DNA from: Pelistega ratti
GTDB taxonomy: Bacteria; Pseudomonadota; Gammaproteobacteria; Burkholderiales; Burkholderiaceae_B
Reading direction: 5' to 3'
Length of the DNA stretch: 64,000 nt
Assembly (NCBI RefSeq): GCF_009833965.1
Contig: NZ_CP047165.1
Location: 744,001 to 808,000 of the forward strand
Made by a program: the position numbers and the translations under genes. Within the stretch, counting starts at the first letter, position 1; each line of letters starts with the position of its first letter. This document shows, in pieces, positions 1 through 9,808 of the stretch. The notes under the pieces were generated by a model. The model did not search any database, was not told the origin of the DNA, and was given only the letters and a program-made list of their open reading frames with translations.

Positions 1-3000
1 CTGCAAAATCTTCTTCATTGGGCTTATGGCACGTTAAGGTAATGGCTTTTACATTAGGGGTAATTTCAATCCCTTGTAATGCCCCTATTTGGGGGTTTGT
101 GCCGGTTACTTCTACCCACTCTGATTTAGATTGTCCTTTACCTAATGCCCGTACTTTAAAGGTAAGGCTACGCACTAGACCACCATCTTGACGCATATCG
201 GCATTACTATAGCTATAGGTTAAGGTATCACCGATTTTAACGGTGCGGCGTATTGTACCGTTAGAAAGTACCTGTACCTCATAGCCTGTTGCCTGAACAA
301 CACGCTCCCATTTGATACGAACCGTTGATTGATTAAACCCACCCATAATCGCTAAACCTGTTGGGTTAGGAATAGCAACCGCCGTACCGACTACCACAAA
401 TTCTTGCGTATAGGTACGACTCATGCGGTTATGCGCAAAGGGGCGGATTTCTACCCCTAATACGTCCCCCTCTCTGGCTTCAACGGTTGTACTATAACCA
501 TGCACACGTTGATTGACTAATACCGCTCCTGTCTCTGTGTTATATATCACTACATCAGCATTGGCTTCTTCACTCATCACCCAAGTAAGCGTTACTTGTG
601 TTGTACCGTTTTTTTCATCTATCACACGTTCAGTTGTATAGGCATCAAATACTTGTATTGCCGGTAAATCCTTTGCGTCTTTTCTAGGCACGGCTTGATA
701 AAGATTATTTTCCGCCTTGAAATAATCAGGGATATATTCAATCGCTTCAAATCTGACATTACCGTTTGATTGAGGCACAACCGATTTAATCTGTAATTTA
801 ATACCGGGGGTTTTTACAGGATCATATTGCCATAACCAGTCCTCCGCTTGCCCGACTTCACCAAACGTCCAACCGCCTACTACCGTTAATTGATTGCCTT
901 TTGCATTGACTTTAACCGTATAAATCTGGTTATAAGGATTGCGTAAAGATAGCCAAGCCCCTTTTTTCTCTGCCACTTCACTATCAATGGTAATGACACC
1001 TGTAGTGGTATCAACAGCTATTAGGCGACCCCCGGCAGAATAACTGGTTAAATCATGTGTCAGTTGTGCCACATCACCTCGGGTTAATACCGCCCCCTCA
1101 ATATCCATTTCAAAGGCGTATTGTTTGCGGTGATAGTGCTGACTGGCGGCTAAAAGATTCGCTTCTCTACCGGCTTGATTTTCATCTGTACACCCCTCTA
1201 AATCTAGCGTAATCGGGTTATTCGTTTGCTGTACACCCGGCACAGTTTGACGAACAACAGACTTTTCCCAGTTCTTTTCTTTATCAAAGAAATTAACAAT
1301 GATTTCATCCGCCACATCGGTATTAATCACTTTATAGCTAAATGAGCCGGCAATAATATTAGCCGGGGTTAATAGCGTTGTAACGGGTAATTTATCACTA
1401 TCCCAAATCACCCCACGCTTGCCTGTTTGCCATGTGGTAGAGGCGCGTCCTGCTCGTGCAATGGTATAGTAAACTTCTTCTACATTCATCTTACGGTCAA
1501 GTACCCAGTTAAAAGTGAGGTTTTTACGCTCGCAAAACTCCGCCCATGCCTTAATCGCTTCAATATCAATACGATTATCAGGTAAACATTCCCCATAAAG
1601 ACGGCGATAGTTAATATCCCGTTTACCTCTTGCCCACCATAAAAACCACCATGCAGGATTAGAGGTTTCTTTTTCCTCCCATGCACTACCATTCCAGACA
1701 GGGCATTTAGCCGAGGCAATCGCATTTAAGACATCAATTTGACCGTTTAATTGGCTGGTCGCTTTAATCCGTACCGCAAGACGTAATTGTCCTGTATAGT
1801 CCGCTTCATCAACCTGTGTGCAACGTATTTGAGCAATATTCGCTTTATTGCTTTTGCGTGTGGTCGCAATATCTTTAGAAAGTTTTCTAAAGCGGATTTC
1901 ATACTGCCCACGTTCTACCGCTGTTTCAATGGTGTGTCGTGTCGGTTTTTGTGAGCTTTTACCCTGAATAGCGGTAATCCCTGACCCCTCATAACCACCA
2001 TAAGGGTCAGGGGCTGAACCTTGCCATAATAAAGCACCACGCTTAAATCCTCCTCTTCTATTGGACGAATAGGGAATATAACGCCATGTATATTCTTCAC
2101 AAACCTCTACTTCTTCCTGATACCCATAACGTGTTACGCTTAGTTCTTTGTGGCAAATACGCTCTTTATCACCTGCCTTATGTTCATCAGGACGAGTTGA
2201 ACCATAACGGACTTGTTGCCAAACCGGGACTGTTGTTCTTCCATCTTTTCTCTCTTGTGTCGTATAACGACCAAGCGACCAATACCTTTCAGCCCCTACC
2301 CCATTATGACCACCTAAAGGTCGCCAATTCGTTTCCCCTACCTTACGATATTGGGCTTCTACTTGTAGGGTCATATTAACTTCATCACCTTTGTCGTTAA
2401 TATCGTACAGATTACCTGCCAAATCAGCCGAAATAAAGGTTGTATCACGAGGGGTTGTTCGCTCTACCCAACCCATATCATGTTTAAGCTCAAAACCATC
2501 TAAGACATCAACATTGCCCGATACTAGCGACAACTTACCATCATGTAAAGAGCGGTTAATTTCTACTTCTTGATAGTTATTAATATCCGTATCACCAATG
2601 CGGATAGTCTCAAGGTTTAAATCGGTTTGTAAGCCAAAATGAAAGGCTTGACTCAGATACTGATCATCACCCGAAAATGAGGTGTAAGGCTTACTTGCCA
2701 AGAACGGTACAACCTTATGGCGACCAAATACCAATAACATAGGACCATAGGGATTAGCCTGATTTCTACCTGCATTAATGCCGTATGTAGGGCTTTGCTC
2801 TTTGTCTTTCATCGCTGGCATTTGTGGCTTAGGTGGAGGGAACAAAGCATTAAGCAGTATAGTTCCACCCATCATAATTAAAGCACCACCAACTGCCGCC
2901 GCCATATTACCAGTTAAGCCCATTGCCACACCTAGTGCACCACCAAACCCGGCAGAAGCGACCACCAAAGCAACCGTAGCAACAAGGCGTAAGACCTTAC

Positions 3001-3259
3001 CTCCTCCGCCACCGCCTAAAGCAGACGAACGGAAAACAATATCATCACCCTCTTGTAAGATATATTGTCGCCAATCGTGCATGGCTAAAGCACCATTAAT
3101 CAGTACAACAATAGAACCTTTAGGTACTTCAATACCGACACGTTCAACATACTGTCCTAATGTTTCACCCGTTTTAAACTTTTCGTAATAATAAAGGCGA
3201 CCATCACCAATTAAGGGGTGTGGGTTACTTACTACTATTGGTTTTACATTTGTTTCCAT
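1..3259 (-). CDS. Tail tip / host-specificity protein (TipJ, lambda J-like), C-terminus outside window
   Basis: The reading frame is open on the minus strand from ATG at 3259 to position 1, so at least 1,086 codons are present and the C-terminus is missing. The N-terminus has a short beta-rich region, a Gly-rich turn and two hydrophobic segments (around residues 90-145) typical of TipJ-family tail proteins. The middle resembles the phage tail baseplate-hub fold. The part near the window edge contains fibronectin-III-like stretches. J proteins form the tail tip and select the host receptor. The start overlaps the end of the upstream NlpC/P60 gene by about 16 bases, as in a translationally coupled tail operon. 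Confidence 0.88.
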   Translation of the reverse strand, partial: METNVKPIVVSNPHPLIGDGRLYYYEKFKTGETLGQYVERVGIEVPKGSIVVLINGALAMHDWRQYILQEGDDIVFRSSALGGGGGGKVLRLVATVALVVASAGFGGALGVAMGLTGNMAAAVGGALIMMGGTILLNALFPPPKPQMPAMKDKEQSPTYGINAGRNQANPYGPMLLVFGRHKVVPFLASKPYTSFSGDDQYLSQAFHFGLQTDLNLETIRIGDTDINNYQEVEINRSLHDGKLSLVSGNVDVLDGFELKHDMGWVERTTPRDTTFISADLAGNLYDINDKGDEVNMTLQVEAQYRKVGETNWRPLGGHNGVGAERYWSLGRYTTQERKDGRTTVPVWQQVRYGSTRPDEHKAGDKERICHKELSVTRYGYQEEVEVCEEYTWRYIPYSSNRRGGFKRGALLWQGSAPDPYGGYEGSGITAIQGKSSQKPTRHTIETAVERGQYEIRFRKLSKDIATTRKSNKANIAQIRCTQVDEADYTGQLRLAVRIKATSQLNGQIDVLNAIASAKCPVWNGSAWEEKETSNPAWWFLWWARGKRDINYRRLYGECLPDNRIDIEAIKAWAEFCERKNLTFNWVLDRKMNVEEVYYTIARAGRASTTWQTGKRGVIWDSDKLPVTTLLTPANIIAGSFSYKVINTDVADEIIVNFFDKEKNWEKSVVRQTVPGVQQTNNPITLDLEGCTDENQAGREANLLAASQHYHRKQYAFEMDIEGAVLTRGDVAQLTHDLTSYSAGGRLIAVDTTTGVITIDSEVAEKKGAWLSLRNPYNQIYTVKVNAKGNQLTVVGGWTFGEVGQAEDWLWQYDPVKTPGIKLQIKSVVPQSNGNVRFEAIEYIPDYFKAENNLYQAVPRKDAKDLPAIQVFDAYTTERVIDEKNGTTQVTLTWVMSEEANADVVIYNTETGAVLVNQRVHGYSTTVEAREGDVLGVEIRPFAHNRMSRTYTQEFVVVGTAVAIPNPTGLAIMGGFNQSTVRIKWERVVQATGYEVQVLSNGTIRRTVKIGDTLTYSYSNADMRQDGGLVRSLTFKVRALGKGQSKSEWVEVTGTNPQIGALQGIEITPNVKAITLTCHKPNEEDFA

Positions 3260-3624
3260 TGATAAAAACCCTCTAATTCATATCCATACTGTGCCATCTC
3301 TCTAAGTCTTGTTAAAATCACAAAACCACTTCTTTGGTCGGCATGTAATATCCAATCTTCACTATCGATTCGCACATAAACACCTATGTGAAAAAAGCGT
3401 TTACGGCATAAAAAAAGGACGGGGTTTCCGTCCTGCTTTTTGTCTGTCTTGACCGCTAAATCATCTTTGTATAGCTGTAAGGCTCTTGCTTGTGCATAGA
3501 CATTGGCGTTATAGCTAGGCTTTTGGATAAGATAACCAAACTCCGCCCCCACTCGTATAGCCAATGCCATACAGTCATTCTCTTCGCTATAGGTTTCACC
3601 AATATATTTTTCATACCATTGCAT
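3244..3624 (-). CDS. NlpC/P60-type tail assembly peptidase (lambda K-like)
   Basis: This 126-residue protein has the compact NlpC/P60 layout: a Cys in a D-C motif near residue 17 at the start of a helix, then a His in the motif FFHIGVYV near residue 80, and a polar residue downstream. In lambda-type phages such proteins (K) sit between L and J and are thought to act on cell-wall peptides during tail-tip assembly or DNA entry. It lies just downstream of the DUF1833 gene and overlaps the J start. It has only the peptidase domain, without a JAB/MPN domain as in some K proteins. Confidence 0.75.
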   Translation of the reverse strand: MQWYEKYIGETYSEENDCMALAIRVGAEFGYLIQKPSYNANVYAQARALQLYKDDLAVKTDKKQDGNPVLFLCRKRFFHIGVYVRIDSEDWILHADQRSGFVILTRLREMAQYGYELEGFYQWKQM

Positions 3625-3626
3625 GA

Positions 3627-4124
3627 TTAAAATATCCCCGGTGCGGTTTGAGGGGTAAAAAAGACACCTACCGCATGAGCGTGTAAAGAGTTAGTTCCTA
3701 CTTTGATTTGCCCTGAAATTTTATTCCTATCCACTGAAATACCTGATAATTCAAAATCAATATCGACTTCCGGGTGTGGGTCTGATAGTAACGTCTGCAT
3801 CAGCCTAATACGCACCCCCCGACCACCATCAGCCTCATTTATCCATTCACTTAGGGTTAATTCTCTACCGTCTCCACCGTCAAGCAATACGCCTCCAATG
3901 TTATTAATGCTAATTGTTCCGGCACTGACAACTTGATCCTCATCATTGGGTAGCGTAAACTCAAACGGAAACCCTAACCACCGCTTACCAAATACCTCTA
4001 CATCAACCACATCATCATTAACATAGATTCGCTCTTGCATTTGAGGGTGATAGATTTCTAATAAGGTTAATAAGCGTTCTGGGGCATTTACCGTTACAAG
4101 GTTATTGGTGTATGTATTACTCAT
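3627..4124 (-). CDS. DUF1833-family minor tail protein (lambda L position)
   Basis: This 165-residue protein looks like the DUF1833 family, a group found in siphophage tail operons between the M-like protein and the NlpC/P60 peptidase. Supporting features are the opening phrase about lists of positions/units, a GFPFEFTLPND segment and a C-terminal part rich in beta strands. It is probably a structural component of the tail-tip complex, equivalent in place to lambda L, though it lacks the Cys cluster of L. It starts two codons after the upstream M-like gene ends, and ends three bases before the next start, so the genes are tightly coupled. Confidence 0.72.
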   Translation of the reverse strand: MSNTYTNNLVTVNAPERLLTLLEIYHPQMQERIYVNDDVVDVEVFGKRWLGFPFEFTLPNDEDQVVSAGTISINNIGGVLLDGGDGRELTLSEWINEADGGRGVRIRLMQTLLSDPHPEVDIDFELSGISVDRNKISGQIKVGTNSLHAHAVGVFFTPQTAPGIF

Positions 4125-4134
4125 CTATACTCTC

Positions 4135-4491
4135 CTATACATCTATCGTTTCCATTTCACAGCTAACCTCCCAAATCTGCTTTTCCCTTAGTTTTAAACT
4201 AAACTCCCATTTAGGATTAATAAATCGGCATGTCTTAGTCACTAATGACATAGGATCGTGATAGCTAAAATACTGCGTCCCATTACCAATAGATTTAAGC
4301 CATTGCTCAAAGAGTTGCTTGTTTTTAAGTCCCTTTAGAAGAATAGATCCTTTATATGTTTTTAAGGGAACACTTCTTCCCGGACGCTGCTTTTTCAATC
4401 CACTATCCATATCAGATTGCTGAATGTTATAGTCCAGCTCTTCTGCATATCCCTCTCTTAAAAACTTGGCATAGCTTGGAAACTTTTCCAT
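4135..4491 (-). CDS. Minor tail protein, lambda M-like
   Basis: This 118-residue basic protein lies between tape measure and the DUF1833 gene, the place of lambda M. It has the short beta-sandwich look of the phage minor tail family: an aromatic start (FPSYAKFLREGYAEELDYN), a middle segment with a GSILLKGLKNKQLFEQW core, and a C-terminal strand with W-x-V-x-C-x-x-E. M-like proteins help to close the tail tube at the tip. The assignment rests mainly on position and general resemblance. Confidence 0.65.
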   Translation of the reverse strand: MEKFPSYAKFLREGYAEELDYNIQQSDMDSGLKKQRPGRSVPLKTYKGSILLKGLKNKQLFEQWLKSIGNGTQYFSYHDPMSLVTKTCRFINPKWEFSLKLREKQIWEVSCEMETIDV

Positions 4492-4500
4492 ATAATCCCC

Positions 4501-7500
4501 TTATGAAGATTTCATCACTGATTTTAATTGTTGGGCATATTGTCCATTACCATTTAAATCTGCCAACATAATATCAATCACCATACGACCTGAGGCATCT
4601 TTACTCATCTTGGCATTACCCGTCATTGGCTGACTGCCATTATTATGGATATTTACAATCACATCAGACGGTCTTTGTTCACCCATCATCGGTTGTAAAG
4701 CAGGTAATAGATTAACACTACCAACAGCCCCTCCCATTGCGCGATACTGTACACGTCCACTATTAATTGCTTCTAACAGTTTAAGATTCGCTTTAGTGGC
4801 GCGAGCATTAATCACAAACTCCCCGTTAGATAGCATAGTAGGGATAGAATCACTCGTACCTGTTCCCGGTCCTCTTACAAAGCCTCCTGTTGCCATTCCA
4901 CCTACTGAAACAAAATTAGTCGGTGTAACCGTCGGCAAACTTGCACCACCACCGCCCAAAAATCCCCCCAACGCATTGGCAAATAAACCCGTAATCCGCT
5001 GTTGAATAAAGATACGCACTAAGTCTTTAATAATGCTATTGGCCAGGTCTTTAAAACTCCCCTTACCCGTCATTACAAAATCCGTCAACGCATCTGTTGA
5101 TTGGCTCGCCCAGTTCTGTACTGCACCACTTAACTGAGCATAAACATTCTGCGATTGAGTCGCGTAATTATTTAAACCCTCCTGAATACCAAGCAACCAA
5201 TTACCCTCTGCTTGTTGTCTCTGTTGCGCACTATTTTGAATAATATTGAGCTTTTCTTCTTCTGTTTGTCTTAAATATTCTAAGCGTTGTTGATAGGCTT
5301 CATTACTAATTCGAGTCGATTCATTCTCTTGTGCTTCTTCTAACTCTCTCCGTTTTTGAGCAAATTCTTCTCGTAGCTGATACTCTGCTCGTAATTGCTC
5401 TCGTGCCTGCTCTCCCACACCCATTGAGGTAATATCCAGCATGGATTGTGCACGAAAGATATTTAACTCTTCCTCCATTAATCGAGCTTGTTTAGCCGTT
5501 TCTGCTTGTTCTTTTTGCGCTGAAATCATATCTACTAAAGATTGCGCATAAGCCTTTGCTTCTTCTGACCCTTGCATCAGGCTAATTTTATATTTTTGTG
5601 CTTCAACATCAGTCATACCAAATAAGGCGACTTGCTCTTTAAGTGATTTAGTCAAAGAGGCTAATTCAGACTCACCACCGCCTGATCGTCCACCACCTCC
5701 ACCAGAACGCTTACCACCGCCTGTTACTTTGGTATTATTTTTTAGTCTATTAATCTGCTCTTGGGCTTCCTTGGATAAAACAAACTGGTCTAAATTAGCT
5801 AAAGCCGTCTCAAACGTATTAGATACCACCGCAGACATCTTATCCGAAAAATCCTTATCAATTAAACCGTTAGCTAATTGATTTGCTAAGACAGCCAATT
5901 GAGCCGTTTTCTGAATCAGTAGCTCCATCTTATGTCGCTCTTGCTCCAGATTCTTAATATTCTCAATAGCGGCATTCTCTGCTGCACTATCCTTTTGTTT
6001 AATCGCCTCTTCTAATCGTTTATACGCATCTGTTTGACCACCCACAATCCCGGCAATTTTAGCTTGTTCGGCATTTGCACCTTTTTGAGCCGCTTGAAAC
6101 TCAGCTAATTCACGGGCATTCATACCAATCATTTTTCGAGTATCTTCTAGGTTTTTTAGATACTCAGCCCATTTTTCCATACCAGTGGGGAGAGGAGCGA
6201 TGACTTTTTGTTGATTCAGTTTATTAATAGACTCTTTTGTTTGTTCCGCTGCTTTTGTTATATTATCTAATCCCTCTCGAGCTTCACCAAATCTAATTAA
6301 AGCCACTCTAACCTCTTCAATATTTTCATTAACAATTCCACCAGTACGTTCCCATCCCTCAATTAGTTTTAATTGCGCTGTATAGACCTCTTCAGCACTT
6401 AAACTTGTATCTCTCCCAATATCCCAAAGAGCCTTTCGTATATCCTCTCTCATGGTTCCTGATGATGCGTTAATGGTTCTCATCAGCTCAGAAAAAGTAT
6501 TTTTAACAGTATCTACTTGAATCGTATAATCTTCATCCAACTGAATCTTAACCGCATCTAATTGAAAGCGATTTAAGGTTTTAATCTTATCAATCGTAGT
6601 ATCTAATGGTGCATTAATATCAATTAATCGTTCTTCTGCTTTTTCGGTTTCACGGCTAAAATACGTCCATGCCATCGCCCCTACGGTTAAAGCACCCGTT
6701 AATAAACCTACAGGACCACCTACAAAACTTAAAGCACGAGAGGTAACACTATTCGCTGCATTATAGAGTTTAGTGGCATGGGTAAGATTTTTAGTCGCTT
6801 GAGTTAACTCCAATCTTCTATCAGCTAAATTAGCACTCGCTATAATCTGCTGACTTGTTCCCATTGCTGCTATTTTTTCAGCTTCTGCCTTTCTAACAAT
6901 TGCTAATGCATCTGCATGATTAGCCCTTGCGTTATCTAATAAGGCTTTTGTATTAGCAATATTCGCAGCGGTTGCTTGATTCATTGCCACTGCCCCTGCA
7001 TAGACAAATTGAGATAGCTTAGCACCACCAAATCCCACTACAGCAGCAGAGGCAATATCTAGATTATCTGCTAAAACACCTATTCCACTCGATATTAATT
7101 GAGTTGCTCCATAGGTTTCATTGGCTTCACCAATAAACTTAGCAAAATTATTCTGTAGCTTTGTCATCGCATCTGCTACAGTGGTTGGCATTTCATCTGC
7201 CTTTTTACCAAGCATATCCATTTGTGAGGTAACTTTGACCAATTGATCAGCTGTTACTTGCCCTGCACTCACCATCTGACGCAGTGCCTGCTGACTTCCC
7301 CCTGCGATACTATCCGCCAAGGCTTGGAATAAAGAAGGACTTGCTGCAACCACACTATTAAACTTCTGCATATCCATCTTACCTTCCAAAATAGCCGAAG
7401 AAATAGCATTAATCGCCGATTGTGTTTTCTGAGTATCAGCAGAATCAACCGTTAAACCAAACTGTACCGTAGAAACCAAATCAGCCGCTGTTTTAGCATC

Positions 7501-7926
7501 ATACCCAAGCTGTTTTAATACTCCGCTTGTTCTAATAAAAAGCTCTGTTGCATCTTCATAATTTTTAAAAGTACGGTTAGAGGTCTCTAATAACTGTTCT
7601 TGAATAGCTTTAAACTCTTCTGTATCAGCCGTTGCTTGTTTAAGTCGTGAACTATATTGACCAAAAGAGTCAGCAACACCAATACTCATTTTAGACAAAT
7701 CACGGAACATAGAAAGCCCATGATTCAACGCGACAATATTAAATTTGGTATTTAACGCTTTACTAGATTCCGCTAAAGATTGAAAAGCACTACCTAAACC
7801 ATAAAGCTCTTTTTTACTCTTACTCGCAAAACTTTCCATCTGGTAGCTAGACTTATCTAGTGCCATAGAAAATTTAGCCGTATCCAAATTCATTAGAATA
7901 TTTAATACACCTAATTGTCCTGACAT
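4501..7926 (-). CDS. Tail tape measure protein
   Basis: The 1,141-residue product is the largest protein of the prophage and lies between the tail chaperone region and the minor tail genes. It starts with a tape-measure domain (about residues 1-280), followed by an Ala-rich hydrophobic stretch near 395-425, long helical and coiled-coil regions (about 430-720 and 780-930), a Gly/Arg-rich linker near 745, and a C-terminal Gly-rich end with the phrase ATGGFVRGPGTGTSDSIP common in this family. Tape measure proteins set tail length and enter the cell envelope during DNA ejection. A terminator-like hairpin lies immediately upstream of its start. Confidence 0.93.
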   Translation of the reverse strand: MSGQLGVLNILMNLDTAKFSMALDKSSYQMESFASKSKKELYGLGSAFQSLAESSKALNTKFNIVALNHGLSMFRDLSKMSIGVADSFGQYSSRLKQATADTEEFKAIQEQLLETSNRTFKNYEDATELFIRTSGVLKQLGYDAKTAADLVSTVQFGLTVDSADTQKTQSAINAISSAILEGKMDMQKFNSVVAASPSLFQALADSIAGGSQQALRQMVSAGQVTADQLVKVTSQMDMLGKKADEMPTTVADAMTKLQNNFAKFIGEANETYGATQLISSGIGVLADNLDIASAAVVGFGGAKLSQFVYAGAVAMNQATAANIANTKALLDNARANHADALAIVRKAEAEKIAAMGTSQQIIASANLADRRLELTQATKNLTHATKLYNAANSVTSRALSFVGGPVGLLTGALTVGAMAWTYFSRETEKAEERLIDINAPLDTTIDKIKTLNRFQLDAVKIQLDEDYTIQVDTVKNTFSELMRTINASSGTMREDIRKALWDIGRDTSLSAEEVYTAQLKLIEGWERTGGIVNENIEEVRVALIRFGEAREGLDNITKAAEQTKESINKLNQQKVIAPLPTGMEKWAEYLKNLEDTRKMIGMNARELAEFQAAQKGANAEQAKIAGIVGGQTDAYKRLEEAIKQKDSAAENAAIENIKNLEQERHKMELLIQKTAQLAVLANQLANGLIDKDFSDKMSAVVSNTFETALANLDQFVLSKEAQEQINRLKNNTKVTGGGKRSGGGGGRSGGGESELASLTKSLKEQVALFGMTDVEAQKYKISLMQGSEEAKAYAQSLVDMISAQKEQAETAKQARLMEEELNIFRAQSMLDITSMGVGEQAREQLRAEYQLREEFAQKRRELEEAQENESTRISNEAYQQRLEYLRQTEEEKLNIIQNSAQQRQQAEGNWLLGIQEGLNNYATQSQNVYAQLSGAVQNWASQSTDALTDFVMTGKGSFKDLANSIIKDLVRIFIQQRITGLFANALGGFLGGGGASLPTVTPTNFVSVGGMATGGFVRGPGTGTSDSIPTMLSNGEFVINARATKANLKLLEAINSGRVQYRAMGGAVGSVNLLPALQPMMGEQRPSDVIVNIHNNGSQPMTGNAKMSKDASGRMVIDIMLADLNGNGQYAQQLKSVMKSS

Positions 7927-7942
7927 AATTTATCCCATAAAA

Positions 7943-7967
7943 AAACCGCTTCATACTGAAGCGGTTT
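7943..7967 (-). terminator. Intrinsic terminator inside the late operon, before the tape measure gene
   Basis: On the minus strand an 11-bp perfect stem (AAACCGCTTCA with TGAAGCGGTTT, 3-base loop) is followed by a run of T. It lies 17 bases upstream of the tape measure start and 20 bases after the previous gene. It fits a late operon that needs antitermination or uses graded expression. Confidence 0.8.
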
Positions 7968-7986
7968 AAAATCAATTTAGAATCTA

Positions 7987-8445
7987 TTAATGCACAAACT
8001 TAACAACAGAGTAATCACCAAGAATTTGTAAGGTTACACTACCTTGTATACACCTCACCATTCTTTTATACTCTTCTTGTTCCATTGTTGCCACAAAATA
8101 AGAACCATCTTTAAAAGATACAACAAATTCAACATCATACCCAACTACTTGTGTACGAGGCGGATTAAAATAATCATAGACCATTCCTGTTCCTATTCCT
8201 GCTGCTACACCGACTGGACCTGCAGCAACACCTAGAAGACCTAATAAAAATTTATTAGATTTTGGTCCTTTTGCTGTTTGAGCATATTCTCCCAATACAC
8301 GAATCTCTACACAATTATCATAAGAGAGAAATTCTTCTGCATCTAGTCGATTCTTACCTATTTGAGCTTCTGGTAATCTAAACGTACCACCTCCCGCTCT
8401 ACCAAAAGAACCTGACAAGAAATTGCTATCTATGATTTTAAACAT
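7987..8445 (-). CDS. Phage protein of unknown function, Gly-rich hydrophobic centre
   Basis: I do not recognise this 152-residue protein. A hydrophobic Gly/Ala-rich segment lies near residues 68-90 and could be one membrane-inserting helix. The flanks are polar and beta-rich, and there is no signal peptide. It sits between the tail chaperone frameshift gene and the tape measure gene, where siphophages often carry an extra gene of unknown role such as superinfection exclusion. A terminator follows it directly. It is clearly an isolated gene with its own spacing on each side, so it may be a moron. Confidence 0.7.
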   Translation of the reverse strand: MFKIIDSNFLSGSFGRAGGGTFRLPEAQIGKNRLDAEEFLSYDNCVEIRVLGEYAQTAKGPKSNKFLLGLLGVAAGPVGVAAGIGTGMVYDYFNPPRTQVVGYDVEFVVSFKDGSYFVATMEQEEYKRMVRCIQGSVTLQILGDYSVVKFVH

Positions 8446-8482
8446 ACCAACCTCCCTAAAAAGACCAATCCATACTCTTATT

Positions 8483-9132
8483 CTATAGTATTTCTACCCC
8501 ATCTAAAAGCGAATTATCCTCTTGTACAGAATTAGTATAGAAAGGCATAAAATCAAAGGCTTGCATTGGTTTTTTTACAACAGTATTGGCAATAGTGGCG
8601 GCAATTGTTCCCGCCCTAAAATCCTCTCGAATCAAACCAAAAGGCTGTTCTTCTGCAAATTGCTCCCAGATTTTTAACTCTTCCTCTGGTATCAGGTCTA
8701 ACTCCTGCAGTGTTTTACCCAGAGCTAGACCAAGATTACATAAGAATCGCTGTCTATCTGTTAGGACTTTTTTTTAGTATCTTGGAAGATTGTTAAAAAA
8801 GATTGTCCCAAACTATTGAGCTGATCCAAATCATCTACATTTCTGAAATCAAATAGTAGATTACCCTCTTCATCACAAATACGCATAGCCGCCTGACGAG
8901 CAAGCATATAGGGGTCTTCTACCTGTTTAAGCTGAGCTTCTATCTGCGTACCATTGCTCATATCAATTTCAATACCAAGCTGTTTAGCACGCTGTAGCAT
9001 ATAGGCTTGTGTCTCAAACATAATGAAATTATTATCCCCAACAGTAAGCTCTCGTAGGTAGATGGTTTTTCCATCTACCTCGATTTTCTCTACCTTGGGT
9101 TTATGTTGGCTAAGAAAATCTGCTTTATTCAT
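8483..9132 (-). CDS. Tail assembly chaperone fusion (G-T type) made by -1 frameshift
   Basis: The short chaperone frame (9132 to 8761) ends just after a run of eight A on the minus strand. The heptamer A-AAA-AAG occupies 8773 to 8767 in the correct phase for a -1 slip. After the slip, reading continues with GTC CTA ACA and stays open to a TAG at 8483-8485, adding about 94 residues. The extension has an N-terminal phrase TDRQRFLCNLGLALGKTLQELD that resembles the DUF4035-type T segment. Lambda-type phages use this arrangement to make G and GT chaperones in a fixed ratio for tail assembly. The slip is inferred; the open extension and the heptamer are seen. Confidence 0.85.
8761..9132 (-). CDS. 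Tail assembly chaperone, short form (lambda G-like)
   Basis: The zero-frame product starts at ATG 9132 (MNKADFLSQHKPK) and ends at TAA 8761-8763, giving 123 residues. I prefer this start over an upstream in-frame one at 9189 because the ATG overlaps the tail tube stop codon by one base, the usual coupling. The protein is acidic and helical with a typical chaperone phrase about residues 20-30 (IYLRELTVGD). It would bind the tape measure protein while the tail tube polymerises. Confidence 0.85.
   Translation of the reverse strand: MNKADFLSQHKPKVEKIEVDGKTIYLRELTVGDNNFIMFETQAYMLQRAKQLGIEIDMSNGTQIEAQLKQVEDPYMLARQAAMRICDEEGNLLFDFRNVDDLDQLNSLGQSFLTIFQDTKKKS
8767..8773 (-). promoter_or_regulatory. 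Programmed -1 frameshift heptamer A-AAA-AAG
   Basis: The heptamer is in the X-XXY-YYZ phase relative to the short chaperone frame and lies two codons before its stop. A-AAA-AAG is among the most efficient slippery sequences known in Proteobacteria. The -1 frame downstream is open for about 94 codons. Confidence 0.88.
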
Positions 9133-9791
9133 TATGCCCCCATAAAGTAACGGCGACCTGATAGTTTCATTGCAAGCCCTGATTCCCAACGACCCGCCAC
9201 TTGACCATCAATATTAATACCTGTTTCAACTGAACCATTAAAGATATAAGTTCCTTGATTCTGTGGTAGTAATAAACGCACCCAGAACTTTTCACCACTA
9301 TATTCATACTCTTCAAGCGCTTGTTGAATAGGTGAGTTAGGATTTAAGAAGAATTGCATGGTTAAAGAGCCTTCTTCTCGATCCCCTGCTTCATACTCTT
9401 TACCCTCGGAGCAGATAGTTGATACATCAATTTGTTCAACGGTTGCCCCTGATTTCTGAATATTTTTTAGTTCGCAGAAATTATCAAAGAACTGTACCAG
9501 ACCAATCTTAGAACCAGTATAAGCAGAAGGTATCTTCTTCCCCAGCCAATTGGTATTGGCTAATGTTAATGCACCTGATGAATCAACTGCAGATACCACA
9601 TAATCACCATTAAACCCCTCTAAACCGGAGATAGTCACAATATCACCCTTTTTAGCTTTAAGCGTACTCTTAACCACAGCAGGATTGGTCGCCGTTACCT
9701 CTGTTACCGCAACCGTTGCCGGTGTCGTTACTATTTTTTGAATCTGTACCTTAGACCCATTAAACTTAAACGTCTTTCCTTTAGACATCAT
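9132..9791 (-). CDS. Major tail tube protein (lambda V-like)
   Basis: This 219-residue protein carries the features of siphophage tail tube subunits: beta-rich throughout, a central motif CELKNIQKSGATVEQIDVSTICSEGKEYEAGDREEG in the tube family style, and a C-terminal phrase on the whole-domain beta sandwich. It polymerises into the hollow tail tube. It sits upstream of the G/GT chaperone, its usual place, and is preceded by a terminator-like hairpin at 9809-9824. Two ATG codons (9791 and 9788) are adjacent; either may be used. Confidence 0.85.
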   Translation of the reverse strand: MMSKGKTFKFNGSKVQIQKIVTTPATVAVTEVTATNPAVVKSTLKAKKGDIVTISGLEGFNGDYVVSAVDSSGALTLANTNWLGKKIPSAYTGSKIGLVQFFDNFCELKNIQKSGATVEQIDVSTICSEGKEYEAGDREEGSLTMQFFLNPNSPIQQALEEYEYSGEKFWVRLLLPQNQGTYIFNGSVETGINIDGQVAGRWESGLAMKLSGRRYFMGA

Positions 9792-9808
9792 TTTTCTCCA
9801 ATAAAAAA

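Noticed and set aside
2778..3188. 136-codon plus-strand ORF, Pro/Ala-rich
   Set aside because: It is the antisense shadow of the J-protein hydrophobic/Gly-rich segment.
8761..9189. Longer start for the tail chaperone (19 extra codons)
   Set aside because: It overlaps the tail tube gene by 57 bases; the ATG at 9132 overlaps its stop by one base, as usual.
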